Assembly (NCBI GenBank): GCA_937625935.1
Contig: OW569359.1
Span: forward strand, 1-64,000
Reading direction: 5' to 3'
Source: Tetramitus jugosus
Taxonomy: Eukaryota; Heterolobosea; Eutetramitea; Acrasida; Vahlkampfiidae
Length of the DNA stretch: 64,000 nt
Both the position numbers and the translations under genes were made by a program. Every line of letters begins with the position of its first letter. Position 1 is the stretch's first letter. Shown here piece after piece: positions 41,390-52,600 of this stretch. Under the pieces are notes generated by a model. That model searched no databases. It worked only from the letters and a program-made list of their open reading frames with translations, and was not told where the DNA came from.

Positions 41390-44300
41390 TTAATTGTACA
41401 CATTTTCGAGCTTCCGAGACATGATATTGGCTTGTTGATACTGTTGATACTGCGGTGTAGAGCTATATCTCGTGAAAGTGTCACAAATATTCAACATTGT
41501 TTCGTTGAACAATGAGAGGAGAACTCGTTCAGCATCTTGAGCAGTGATCACCTCCCTCATCATTAGTTCGGTGAACCCTTTTTTGCACTTTGACGAGATG
41601 TTGACTTCATACTCTGCGGTACGCGAAATGAATAAGTCCAAAAGGATTTTGAGTTCGTGCTTCCTATGCGAATCTTCTGTGACAACGTTGTCAGACCTCA
41701 ATTTCTCTAATCGCTTCCACAAGAGCAAATTCTCAAGAGCAAACTCCTTCTTGCAGTAGCTATAAAATGCTGAATACCCAAAGTCATCTCTCAGCATCAT
41801 CAACAATTCCGTTTCCATTTGACTTGTTTTCGAATCCTCATTTTTCATTGATTGCTTCAGTTCCACATACTTCTTGCGTTGATCGCCATATTTGAATCGA
41901 TGTATGGCATGCACGAACAAGATGTATCCTCCAAAGGCTACAATACGAAGCGCGAAATAGCAAACATCAAATATGAACTCGATAATCTTTGCAGGCGAGT
42001 TGGGTTTGGCATGTGGGTCGAACCTGTCTCCTATACCAATCGAATATGATATCAACATTAAAATCATTGCTCCGGTCATAAATATAGACTCAGTTCTGAA
42101 TAGTAATGGATCATTTCTCGTAAAATGACTCATTAGAGCAGAAACTATTGGATGAGGAGGTTCATCTCCATTCTCAGGAATAATCTTCTTTCCGAGAGAC
42201 ATCTTGCGCAAGAGCATGACAACCATATCCCAAACAAAAGCACAAACAATCAATATTGCAATTGCATATGACATGGATGCAAATGACAAAGCATTGAATG
42301 TAGATGCAGTGTTTGCTTTCATGACAGTGGCTTCAATGATAGACAATACTACAAAGTAGGCACAACTCAGACAATAGATTGTTAGAGCAACACCAATATA
42401 GACTCGTTTTGATGCAAGTACCTTCAAAATGAGTAGCTTGGCACTATTTCTCTTCTCAATACCCATAATTGCATACAGATTTTTCATGAATATGTATCGC
42501 ATCATTTGCCAGAAGTAGATGAACATGGCTGTGAGAACAATCGGATTGACCAGTGTCATTATAACATATGCGATTGCGTTAATGCTATAGTACTTGTTCA
42601 CAGTAGGTGAACTGATCAAGAGAGAGTTTCTGATAATTCCGTTCAGGATGCTCTCAAGTGTTATTGACAGCAAGCCAAGATACGGTGAAAGGAATCGAGA
42701 ACGAATCGGCTGCTCTCCTCTCCATAAGAAAGATAGTATTATCAAGCAGATGCACGTCAGGGCAAATACCGAGTGAACCGCTATCCAAGTGATGTACAAT
42801 CCTTCAGAATACTTACTGGGATGCTTCGGATCATAGATCACCATTGCTGAAAAACTAGTCGTGTGAGTACAGTGACAGGTGATTGTGGAATCATCTTCGG
42901 AGAATAGTGAACATCCCACAGTTTGCCAGGTTTCATTACTGCGGTCATCCCAGTAGAAGCATGCCGTAGAATAATCTGTTGATTGTTGTTGATCATTGGA
43001 AGCGTTTCTCATCTTTTGCAATATGATTTCAATAGGTTCTTTCATGTTCTTTAGTGGTACCTTTTCCTCGTTAATAATCAATTTGAAACTAATGACGGAG
43101 GAGGTAATATTGGAGGAGCTATTTGACCAAGTATACGGATTCATTTCTCCAAAGCTAATGAATTCCATGGTGTAGACAGAAGAGTTGTTCAACTGGCTAG
43201 AAACACCTTGAGGAAGGAATACATTTGATTTTGAACTAGAGAATGTGGAATTTGCAAATCGATCCGCATAGTCAAGCTTCACAACAACATCGAAGGCTTC
43301 AGTACTGATTGTTGTTCCATTCTCAGATGCAATCAAATTGGATGCTATGATTCGCCTCAGTTTAGTGATTGGTCCCAAGGTACTCTCTGAACTATTCATA
43401 TGGATCTTATTACTCACATAAATGTTAGAAATAGAAGACGCAATCTTGTCCATGTTGGAGTTTGATAGGTCCAAATCCTGGGAGTTTTGTGATAGAATAG
43501 AGTCCATTATGACTTGGATCGATTGCAGAGCAGTATTGGCACTCTTTGATCTAAGAACACTAGGGTTTCTAGTCAGAGTTTCGATGATGGTCACCTTGGA
43601 TTCAATAGATCCTTTTGTAAGCGACTGAATCTGGCTGATTTCGTTGGAAATATCATCTGTTAGGAAGTCCAATACTTGCTCAACAATAGTAGAGATGCGA
43701 GCCGTTTGATTAGCAGATGTAGAATTACTGGCTCCTTGGTGAATAGCATCTGAGAGCAAATTCAGCAATAACTCCTTGTTAGCGCTGCCTGATGTTAGGT
43801 TCGATACCATTGAATCTAGATCAACTTGGGGGCTAATTGTAACTAGAACAGTTGTGTTAATATAAGACACTGTGCCTAAAAAGCTCTCAGATGCACAGAC
43901 GACACGTAGTCGATTGTCTTTAGTGTACCCATGAGGCAAAACCGTACTCAGATATGAGCTATCAGAATAGAGCTTCAGAGGAATCATATCCTGCAGTTCG
44001 TTCATGTAGTAGAATGAGAATCGAGAAGCATTGTGCGACTCGACACTGATAGTAAATTGTGTTTCAAGCTCTATTCCAGAAGAGGGATTGATTGTCATGT
44101 TATGCAACACAGGGGCTTGATCAGTAATCGTGGAAACATAAGCGAACGATATTTCGGTCGAGTTGAAATATCTTGTTCTCAAAGTTAATGTATAACGAGT
44201 GGAAGGATACAATTGTCCTCGATCGATGATCAGGGGATAAAGTTGTGGTCTCCAACCATTGGAAAGACTTCCACCTGTATCATCATTTCTGATGATCCAC

Positions 44301-47300
44301 TCGAACTCTATACCTTCCTTTACATTAACGGAGCCCTCTAATTTTAAAACCTTTTGAGCACTAATTAGTTTCGGAACTAGCGTTAAGATCGAAGTCACGA
44401 GTGTATTTTCCTTCTGTTTTGTGACCTCAATGACAGTAAAAGTCTTTGAGCTCATGTATGATGCAGATACTGATGGACGATATGTAAGAGAGACAGTATA
44501 GTTAGTGGGGATATTCTCCTGGAAGGTAACAACCTGTTGATTACTCGGAGCAAAATTAATGCACTTATCACATGACCAAGTGTAGATCCCTACAGTGTTG
44601 TTCAAACGAGGAGTGCTATAGGACCCATCCAATTGTAGAGGATAATTTTGAGGGATTCTCTTATCACCACCATAAATGAGAGCATTAGATGGTTGAGGGA
44701 CGACATTCACTGTCGCATTCTTTGAAAATATCATATTCTCGAACATGACATTGATAGGAAGGATTAGAGTTCCAAGATCATCAACTAATACCGAATAATA
44801 CATGTCTGTCGATAAAGCAGAGGATAAGAATGGCTTCCTTGTTCCAATTGCCCATTGCTTCATAACTGAAGCTACACAAGGAGAAACATTCTCAATAGAA
44901 ACTCGAAATCCAATCGTTCCCACGTCGTTGTACACTGTGAGTACCGAAGGACTGACCGATACAATATTCATATCCACAGTTGGATGACTTCTCTTAAATT
45001 GGTACGTGCTGTTAACGTTTGGAAATATGTTAATTGATACAGTCACTGTGTAGGTCATTGTAATATTCATGAAAGAAGAAGGTATAGACACTCTTTTGGA
45101 ATCCGGAGTGACAAATTGCTGAAAGTCAGGATTGCTAAATGTCCAAATAATCGTATAGTTGTCTGATGGATATCTGACTTCTGCTTGCACATCAAAGGAA
45201 TCGCAGAATGCGGGATTTAGATTTCCTTTGAGAGTGATCTGTGGTTTACACTCAAAATCCAAATTACTTAACCCAATTTCCATTGTTGTTTTCGCTAATA
45301 GTTCTACACTACCCCAGAACATTCCTGACTTGTACAGACCATTCAGATTAACTTCGTCACTCACAGTGTGCCACCACCCTCCTGCTCCAGAGTTTCCTAC
45401 TGTGAATAGAGATCCATTATGAATACTGAACTCATCACTCATGTCCATCGAAGAGAATCCACCGAGAACGAGAGATGAGTCCGATTCAATGTTGAAACGA
45501 TCGTAGACAGCTGTATAAGATCCCACATCATTCTCGATACTGACACGAAGATGTGTGCCAAGAGATGTTATGGATCTGATAGTGTCTAATCCAGCAAAGA
45601 ACTCTGCTTCCAAATTTCCAAATCCAGTAGTGTATTCGACCAATGTTCGATCAAAGGATGTAGATCCATCGATTCTTCTCTGAATAACAACTTGTCCATT
45701 TTCATCCATGTTACAATAAACAATGATTGGGGTGCATGCAGGGTTAATTCGATAGGTTCCGCTAGGAGCAGTCGACCAATATCGTTGAATACCAGCGCAA
45801 TCTCCAATTGAGAATAGCTTGTCAATACTAAAAAGATCGAACCACCTAAAGTTGGTCAAGCTACTATCAGAGGCTACAGGAGAATAAAGGATGCTAGCTC
45901 CCACAGTATTGCTTATGAGTCTGTCCACAGAAGCACAGTCCATCATATCTTGACCCCAATAATTATATTGAGCGTTGATCGTAACATTCAAGAAAGGTTT
46001 TAGCACGGATCCTTCTCCAACATTGAAAAACTTGTTTCTTTGGATTACTGAGTTGGATCGCACTGCTAATGCAGTCTGTGGGCCCTTCATAGCAAAGTTG
46101 ATGTAGAATGTATTATCAGTAAATCTTGTGTTGGGGCAACCATCTCTCAGCGTTATCAGGAAGGATTGTGTGGTATAATCTGTATAGAATACATTCCCTG
46201 ATATATCCATCAAAGAGCAATTGAATGAATAGGCATATAGAACGATATAGGACGTCTCGTATACAGTATTATTCATTATCTGAGTAATTCCGAATCCTTG
46301 GTTCGAAATTTTAAGTGCATGTGCTTGTGAACCTTTAGTCCTGTTGATAATATTGTTATTCACTGCGATTCTGTCTGATGGAATGGAAATGAAAACAGTC
46401 GAGCCACTTCGAATTGAATTATTCTCTACTATAACAAAATTATTCTTGACAGCCATGAAAGGGTTATTAATGAGGACACCACTTGCACTTGTGTCCATCG
46501 TATTATGAGTAATTGTAATCTCTGTAACTTGGATCTCACCAATACTAACCCCTACAAAACCAGTCATTGTATTGTACTGAATGATCACTGAAGGACAGCT
46601 TCCACTGACTACTGCTGCCCCATAATTTTGCGTAAAGTTTGAATAGCGGACGACTAATGGCTCAATACTATCAGAAGTAATGGCATGATTGAAACTTAGA
46701 GCAATTGTGGAGCGCCACACAGTTAATTTTCCCTCATTTCGTATGGCTGCTAGATCGCTATTTTTTGTTTTATCAGGATGCCTTCCAGCACTAATAATGC
46801 TGATATATGACAGGGCAAGGGAACTTCCACTATCAATGTAGAGTCCTCGATATCCAAGTGTCGTGTTTTTAGCTGTGAACACAATAGGATCAGCTTCTGT
46901 CCCTTCGAAGAGTGCAGTTGTTCCATTCGTGAGTGAGATTAAAGTCCCAGGATTCATCAAGAACGAACATCCCTTGGTTATATTCAATTGAAGGTTGTTC
47001 ACCGTAATACTTCTGGATACTGCATACTGAAAAGCAGATGTGAATTGAGTATTACTCGTGATATCAGCATCAAGTATCAGCAGAGGTTTGCGTGCAAGCG
47101 TATTGCTAAAGTAAAATCTGGCAACGTAGAGAGATTCTTGAGAAAGAGGAATGGGTTGCGATGACCAATAGGAGGTTCGTTTGTCGATGGAACCGGCAAC
47201 AAACAAATCACCATCCATTCCCAATGTCATTGAGACAGAAGGATAATTTCGAATCGGATACCCAAATCCCATGGCAGGCACAGCGAGAAGATTGGTGCTC

Positions 47301-48430
47301 CATCTCATCTGAACGACAAAAGCCTCAGCGGGAACGTCACCCAGAATAATCTTTCCTGTACCATCAGTCATATTTCCACCATGACCACCCAGTACAATCA
47401 AACAATCCGAGTCAGCCGGATGCACCATGATATCACTTGGATTGATATTGGTGGATGACAAGTTCATGTTTGCCACTAGATTCAAGCTCATTGTACTCAG
47501 CTTGAAAATTCGAACTTGTGAAGGACAGCGAGCAAGCACAATAATATTGCTTGGATCAGAATCAGCAATGACCTTTATACCCGTGCAAACCACATTTGAC
47601 TGTGATTCCAATATTCGAGCAGATTGAACAGATCCATCACTCGTTGATAATTTGGCAATGAACGAACTCGTTTCATTATAAGGTGAAGACAAGACTTGGG
47701 AACCAATCGTTATATTCGGTGGAATGCCTCCAGTCAAGAAGAGTGCATTGTCTTGCAGAGTAATCGACAAGAAATATCCACCGACATATGGATTACTGAA
47801 CGTCCATTGTTGTGCATCCAATAGCCACTTTAATTTTTTCACAATCATTGATTGTGAGTCTCTCGCAGCGACATAAATGCCATCATTAGGAACCAACAGG
47901 ATATCACTCACCGAACAGGATTGAGTCATTGAGATTACGTAGACGTACGGTGTGGTAAACTGAGGAGTCAATCGAGTCACAAAACACATGGTACCTTGAG
48001 ATCCAGCCACTATCAAATTTTCCCCATCTTGTTTCACAACGGAAATGACATCATTAGATAAAGAATTCACCAGAGAAATCAGTGGATACACCCAATTTCC
48101 ACTCTTGTCCATCCATGCCACAAAAGTGTCACTCGTGAGACCTGAGGTGTCTCGATTGAGCAATGTCGTGTTACCCAGTGTCAAATTCGAGCCATAATAG
48201 TAGCCTGCAACCACAATTTGTTCCTGATTGTTCATTGTGATGCTCTTGATGTAAGTGTTAGGCAGAGAACTCATTACCCAATCGAGTTGCAATGGTAGTA
48301 CAGGAGTAGTCGATGCAATTACATGTTGTTGTTCTTGTTGCAGTGACAATAGGAAAAGTAGACTCACAAGCAAAAATTGGAGGAGAAAAGGCAGGTTGTG
48401 AGTTGTTGATGCATGTGGTGAAAATTGCAT
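41390..48430 (-). CDS. Adhesion-GPCR-like receptor with fibrinogen-like, REJ/GPS, 7TM and RGS domains
   Basis: One frame of 2,346 residues. Signal peptide (about 12-40), a beta-propeller-like head (about 45-440), a parallel beta-helix (about 470-840), a fibrinogen-C-like domain (about 880-1045, with IVYCNMDENGQVVIQRRIDG and a GGWW), PKD/REJ-like Ig domains (about 1060-1560), a Ser-rich GAIN-like region, and a GPS motif (CFYWDDRSNETWQTVGC...CHCTHTTSFSAM, about 1823-1860). Seven hydrophobic helices span about 1876-2175, then an RGS domain at 2206-2320 (FGYSAFYSYCKKEFALENLL). REJ plus GPS recalls polycystin-1, but the membrane part is a GPCR. RGS speeds GTP hydrolysis by G-alpha, so the receptor probably carries its own off-switch. 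It sits convergent to WASP, whose stop is 15 bp away. Confidence 0.9.
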   Translation of the reverse strand: MQFSPHASTTHNLPFLLQFLLVSLLFLLSLQQEQQHVIASTTPVLPLQLDWVMSSLPNTYIKSITMNNQEQIVVAGYYYGSNLTLGNTTLLNRDTSGLTSDTFVAWMDKSGNWVYPLISLVNSLSNDVISVVKQDGENLIVAGSQGTMCFVTRLTPQFTTPYVYVISMTQSCSVSDILLVPNDGIYVAARDSQSMIVKKLKWLLDAQQWTFSNPYVGGYFLSITLQDNALFLTGGIPPNITIGSQVLSSPYNETSSFIAKLSTSDGSVQSARILESQSNVVCTGIKVIADSDPSNIIVLARCPSQVRIFKLSTMSLNLVANMNLSSTNINPSDIMVHPADSDCLIVLGGHGGNMTDGTGKIILGDVPAEAFVVQMRWSTNLLAVPAMGFGYPIRNYPSVSMTLGMDGDLFVAGSIDKRTSYWSSQPIPLSQESLYVARFYFSNTLARKPLLILDADITSNTQFTSAFQYAVSRSITVNNLQLNITKGCSFLMNPGTLISLTNGTTALFEGTEADPIVFTAKNTTLGYRGLYIDSGSSLALSYISIISAGRHPDKTKNSDLAAIRNEGKLTVWRSTIALSFNHAITSDSIEPLVVRYSNFTQNYGAAVVSGSCPSVIIQYNTMTGFVGVSIGEIQVTEITITHNTMDTSASGVLINNPFMAVKNNFVIVENNSIRSGSTVFISIPSDRIAVNNNIINRTKGSQAHALKISNQGFGITQIMNNTVYETSYIVLYAYSFNCSLMDISGNVFYTDYTTQSFLITLRDGCPNTRFTDNTFYINFAMKGPQTALAVRSNSVIQRNKFFNVGEGSVLKPFLNVTINAQYNYWGQDMMDCASVDRLISNTVGASILYSPVASDSSLTNFRWFDLFSIDKLFSIGDCAGIQRYWSTAPSGTYRINPACTPIIVYCNMDENGQVVIQRRIDGSTSFDRTLVEYTTGFGNLEAEFFAGLDTIRSITSLGTHLRVSIENDVGSYTAVYDRFNIESDSSLVLGGFSSMDMSDEFSIHNGSLFTVGNSGAGGWWHTVSDEVNLNGLYKSGMFWGSVELLAKTTMEIGLSNLDFECKPQITLKGNLNPAFCDSFDVQAEVRYPSDNYTIIWTFSNPDFQQFVTPDSKRVSIPSSFMNITMTYTVTVSINIFPNVNSTYQFKRSHPTVDMNIVSVSPSVLTVYNDVGTIGFRVSIENVSPCVASVMKQWAIGTRKPFLSSALSTDMYYSVLVDDLGTLILPINVMFENMIFSKNATVNVVPQPSNALIYGGDKRIPQNYPLQLDGSYSTPRLNNTVGIYTWSCDKCINFAPSNQQVVTFQENIPTNYTVSLTYRPSVSASYMSSKTFTVIEVTKQKENTLVTSILTLVPKLISAQKVLKLEGSVNVKEGIEFEWIIRNDDTGGSLSNGWRPQLYPLIIDRGQLYPSTRYTLTLRTRYFNSTEISFAYVSTITDQAPVLHNMTINPSSGIELETQFTISVESHNASRFSFYYMNELQDMIPLKLYSDSSYLSTVLPHGYTKDNRLRVVCASESFLGTVSYINTTVLVTISPQVDLDSMVSNLTSGSANKELLLNLLSDAIHQGASNSTSANQTARISTIVEQVLDFLTDDISNEISQIQSLTKGSIESKVTIIETLTRNPSVLRSKSANTALQSIQVIMDSILSQNSQDLDLSNSNMDKIASSISNIYVSNKIHMNSSESTLGPITKLRRIIASNLIASENGTTISTEAFDVVVKLDYADRFANSTFSSSKSNVFLPQGVSSQLNNSSVYTMEFISFGEMNPYTWSNSSSNITSSVISFKLIINEEKVPLKNMKEPIEIILQKMRNASNDQQQSTDYSTACFYWDDRSNETWQTVGCSLFSEDDSTITCHCTHTTSFSAMVIYDPKHPSKYSEGLYITWIAVHSVFALTCICLIILSFLWRGEQPIRSRFLSPYLGLLSITLESILNGIIRNSLLISSPTVNKYYSINAIAYVIMTLVNPIVLTAMFIYFWQMMRYIFMKNLYAIMGIEKRNSAKLLILKVLASKRVYIGVALTIYCLSCAYFVVLSIIEATVMKANTASTFNALSFASMSYAIAILIVCAFVWDMVVMLLRKMSLGKKIIPENGDEPPHPIVSALMSHFTRNDPLLFRTESIFMTGAMILMLISYSIGIGDRFDPHAKPNSPAKIIEFIFDVCYFALRIVAFGGYILFVHAIHRFKYGDQRKKYVELKQSMKNEDSKTSQMETELLMMLRDDFGYSAFYSYCKKEFALENLLLWKRLEKLRSDNVVTEDSHRKHELKILLDLFISRTAEYEVNISSKCKKGFTELMMREVITAQDAERVLLSLFNETMLNICDTFTRYSSTPQYQQYQQANIMSRKLENVYN

Positions 48431-48861
48431 GGGTAGTTAGTTGAGGCTGAGGATTGTTGGTTGGTTGGTAGTTGGTTGTTTTTCTCCTGAAAGAGATTCA
48501 AATCTTACACCTCGGTGTGTGAAGTGACTGCTTAAAGCAAACCACGCTTCCAAAAGTTCTGTAGGGAGGGGATGACAGAGCGTCAAACGTCGAGGTCAGG
48601 CAGCATTGTTTTTTTCCGAGAGCGACGGGACGTGTCGTGTTGAGACGTGCGACGGAAGGTCACAATTTCCAAACTGCAAGAACATACCTAGAATGTCGTT
48701 GGGTGACACGCGGATGCTTTCCTCTTCTTGACAGGAGTCGGTCATCTCCTAAAAATTCCAGTGGCTAGTTGGAAGTGTATTTATGGTCAGATTTTTCTTG
48801 AAGGATCATAAGAGCACCACGATAGAAATTTCGCATACAACGTCGGATTGCACGAACAAAA
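48431..48861. other. Divergent promoter region
   Basis: 431 bp between the starts of the receptor (minus) and the small hydrophilic protein (plus). No coding or RNA gene is seen. Confidence 0.5.
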
Positions 48862-49068
48862 ATGTCAGATCAAGAACAATCACATCGAACACAAGAGAAG
48901 AACCTTCCAAAGGTATTACCTGTTCATGTCCATAGAGACGATCCGAGTCGCTTACCGCCCAATCTTGTACAATTGGAAGTGCACAAGGAGATTATTCCAG
49001 AAGAGAATGAAGAGGTGGCAAATAATGTGGAAGGTTTCGAGAAGGATCACTGGAAAGTCATCCACTGA
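48862..49068 (+). CDS. Small hydrophilic protein
   Basis: 68 residues with a proper ATG. It is charged, without membrane segments or cysteines, and ends GFEKDHWKVIH. Amino-acid use is ordered rather than low-complexity, which favours a real gene. No family is recognised. Confidence 0.5.
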   Translation: MSDQEQSHRTQEKNLPKVLPVHVHRDDPSRLPPNLVQLEVHKEIIPEENEEVANNVEGFEKDHWKVIH

Positions 49069-49432
49069 CAACCGGCAAATAAAATAGATCACCCATCATC
49101 CCTCACTTGTTCGCGCCAATTTTCTCCTGCTGACTTTTACATCTCATCTTCCATGCTGATACAGCTCAATCAATTAATTCAATCTGCTCATGATGGATGG
49201 GCTACTAACCAAAATCCAATAATTAGTTCCATTCTAATATTGTCAACGAGAATATAGTTCAGTAAGTCATCATCGAAGACTTTTCTGTCACACATGGTTA
49301 TTTTTTCCACTGAGCTTGGCGCAATGTCATCTTGTAAATTGAGGGAAGCTCTTGGATAAAAGAAGAAGAATTTACAACAACAAGTCACACAATCACCTCA
49401 CACAAAAGAGAGCTCTTTTAATTTTGGTTTCT
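49069..49432. other. Gene-free stretch
   Basis: Separates the small plus-strand gene from the stop of the metallothionein. No coding segment recognised. Confidence 0.5.
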
Positions 49433-49612
49433 TCAACATTTACAGTCTGGACCACACTTGCAGTTGCTTCCACACTTGCAATTTGTCTTGGAGCAAGAAG
49501 CATCAACAGAGCTAGTGGTTGTTTCTTGTTGGTGTGGGACGTTATTGTTGCTCTTGGTACAGGCACAGTTTTCTCCGCAGTTGCAAACACCAGTATTTTG
49601 ACAGTCACACAT
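49433..49612 (-). CDS. Metallothionein, two-domain, 59 residues
   Basis: A minus-strand gene of 59 residues with 13 cysteines. The N-terminal cluster is CDC, CNC, CAC (Cys 2, 4, 10, 12, 16, 18), a 21-residue polar linker with one His follows, and the C-terminal cluster is CSKTNCKCGSNCKCGPDCKC (Cys 40, 45, 47, 51, 53, 57, 59). No aromatic residue is present and the Cys-x-Cys spacing is classic metallothionein. It buffers Cu, Zn or Cd; which metal is favoured cannot be told. It is read antisense to a longer plus-strand open frame (49352-49720) that is spurious. A 78-bp gap separates it from the stop of the upstream coiled-coil gene, so its promoter must lie in the 3' part of that gene or in the gap. 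Confidence 0.93.
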   Translation of the reverse strand: MCDCQNTGVCNCGENCACTKSNNNVPHQQETTTSSVDASCSKTNCKCGSNCKCGPDCKC

Positions 49613-49690
49613 CTCTTTATTCTTTGTTATCTTGTTGTTTTTGTTGTTATTGGTTCAATGTTCAACGAACTTTTTTATTTTCTGCGACAT

Positions 49691-52600
49691 TTACAAATCA
49701 CCGTCGTTTTCTCCCGATAGCTCAAAGCTTGTCACGAGTTGAGAGATGATTTGAGCAAGGGTCTCGACTCGCTCAGCTCCAATTGAGCCTTGTCGGCGAT
49801 ACATTTCTACCAGGCTGACAATAAATTTCTTTTCTTGTTCCAAGCGTTCAATACGTTGCTTCTCGGTTTCTTCCAGTGTTTTAACAGTGATGCCTCGAGG
49901 AGTTCGAGGTGGTGCACCAGTGCGATGTTCTGAGCTTGTAGAATTACTGTTGTTCGTTAGCCTCAGAGAAGCACTTGTCAGTATTTGGGTGTGCAGGTCA
50001 TTCAGGATATTGTTAACATTTGCATGTTCTTTCAATAGTTTGTCCAGTAAACGGTTCAAATCCTTCTTGAAGTCAGTGTAGTTGCTCTTTGCACCCGATG
50101 ACAATTGTTGTTCAGTTTCTAATCGTTTCTTGACACGTGTATGCTGACTCTGTGCAAGTGCTAGCTGATGACCCATTTGTACAGTCTCAAATGTCTTATC
50201 CTCAAGTTGATGTTGAACTTGAGAGAGCTGATATGTCAAGTCTTCATTCTTCTGTGCAAAATCTTCCTTTTCCTTCTCTAGTGTTTGTATGGCTTGCTTC
50301 AGTGACTGAATATCGGAGCTTGATACGTGTGAATGTTGATCAATCTTTGCTTGTAATTCATCATTCTTCAGCGTTAGTGTCTGTATTGTTCGATTGTAAT
50401 CTTCAAGTTCATCATTTAGCTTCTCAACCATGGACATGGAATCATTGTTCATGTTTTCAAGAACCTCAATTCTTTGTTTCTGGTTGTGTATCTCCTCTTG
50501 ATTCACGATCAATTGTTGTTCGAGAGTGTGCCTCGTCGTGTCATGAGTTACAATCTGATTAAACAGATCCAATTCTAATTGATTCGCCTGCTCTTGAATA
50601 CTAGATAGTTGATTAGATTGTGATTCATTTTGTTCTGTGAGTAGCATGTTCAGCTCTTCTAGAGTTTCGTTGCTTTTCACGAGATTATCAATCTCAGAGC
50701 GTTGTTTTGTGACCTGTTCCAACAATTCATCTCTCATTGCTGTGACTTCACTCAACAATTGACTTTCTTTCTCTATCTTCTGAGCTAATGACGATAACTC
50801 TAACTGGGTAGAATCTTGCTGAGACTTTAGGGAGGTTATCTCTCTGTCCTTCTCGGCAATGTCATCGCTCAACTTCTGCATAAGGACTTCATGCTCGGTT
50901 TGACAAGCTGTCAGTTGGTGCTTCAGATCGGACAGGCGTGACTCCAGTTCAGATTTATCTAGGTCCGTAGATTCTGTCAGCGATTCATTCCAATGCCTGA
51001 GTTGTTCAATTTGTTGAATAGCGTCTTCCTTTTCTGCTTGCATTCGTTCATAGTTATTTTGCAGAGTTTCTTTTTCAATCAAAGATGATGAGATTTGATG
51101 TTCCAAGTTGTTGGACAGTTCGCCTATCTTGTCTCTCAAATCGGCTATCGTGGTGTTGAGTGCTTGTATTTCTGATGCACTTAACTCCTTCAATTGTTGA
51201 TATTCTTGAGTTAATGTCTCAAGTCTATTCGAAACTTCATCCTGGGATGACATAAGTTGATTGATCTTCAATTCAGCAGACTCAAAAAGACTCTTGAATT
51301 CATTCCGTTGATTTGTCAAATCATCTACCTGCTTGATGAGTTGCTGTACATTATTAGTGCTCTCTGAGTGTTGAGCATTCAAGGAGTTCAGATTGTTTTC
51401 AATGTTTGTCAACTCGTCCAATCTGTTTCTCAGTTGGACCATTTCTTGTTGATTTCCGGCTAATAGATCCACGAGGGCGCTTTCCTTTTCTTTGGAAGAT
51501 TCTAGAGTATCGGATAGCTCCTTATCATGATTCTGTTTCAGTAATTCCATTTCTTGTCTTATGTTGTCTTCCTTTTCTGCTTGCAGTCGTTCATAGTTAT
51601 TTTGCAGAGTTTCTTTTTCAATCAAAGATGATGAGATTTGATGTTCCAAGTTGTTGGACAGTGTGTCAATCTTGTTATTCAGATCGGATATGGTATTGTT
51701 GAGTGCTTGTATTTCTGATGCACTCAATTCCTTAAATTGTTGATCCTCTTCAGTTAAAGTCTCAAGTCTATTCGAAGTTTCGTCCAGCGATGAGACAAGT
51801 TGATTGATCTTCAATTCAGCAGACTCAAAAAGACTCTTGAATTCATTCCGTTGATTTGTCAAATCATCTACCTGCTTGATGAGTTGCTGTACATTATTAG
51901 TGCTCTCTGCATTCAAGGAGTTCAGATTGTTTTCAATGTTTGTCAACTCGTCCAATCTGTTTCTCAGTTTGATCACTTCTTGCTGATATTCTGCTAATTC
52001 ATCCATGAGAGTGCTTTCCTTTTGCTTGGAGGACTCTAGAATTTCAGATACCTCCTTATCATAAGTAGTCTTCACTAATTCCGTCTCCTGCTTTATGTTT
52101 TGCAAATCCTCCAAGTTCTCCTCTTTTTCCTTACGAAGCATCTCTATCTGTTCAGATAACGAGGAACATTGCTTATTGAGTTGTTCGTTCAAATTTTCAT
52201 TGTTGGATAACTCAGTTCGTAGTGATTCAATTCGTGCAGATTTTTCTTCATCCTCCGAAATTGCTGTGCCAATGTCTGATTTAAGTTGCTCCAAATGTGT
52301 ACTAAGAGTGCTATACTCTATCGATTTGGCTTCTAACTGATCTGCTTGTGTCCTGATCGTGTCTTGAAGAGAGACGATCTTCTTTGTCAAGATTTGCTCC
52401 TTGTTAGTGAATTGCAGAGTATGCTCCTGAGTTGAGTTCTTCAATTGAGATAATTCTGCAGACAAAGTATCGTACAATTGTTGGCTCGTACTGAGTTGGG
52501 CTGAAAGATTCATAATCTGAGTTTTGTAATCTTCGATAACAGTGTTTGTATCATCTGAAATCGTTTTGTGCTCATTCAACAAGACTTGAATTTGTTTCTC

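Noticed and set aside
49352-49720. 122-residue plus-strand open frame
   Set aside because: It is the antisense of the metallothionein; its Val/Thr/Ala-rich text comes from complementing Cys, Asn and Lys codons.
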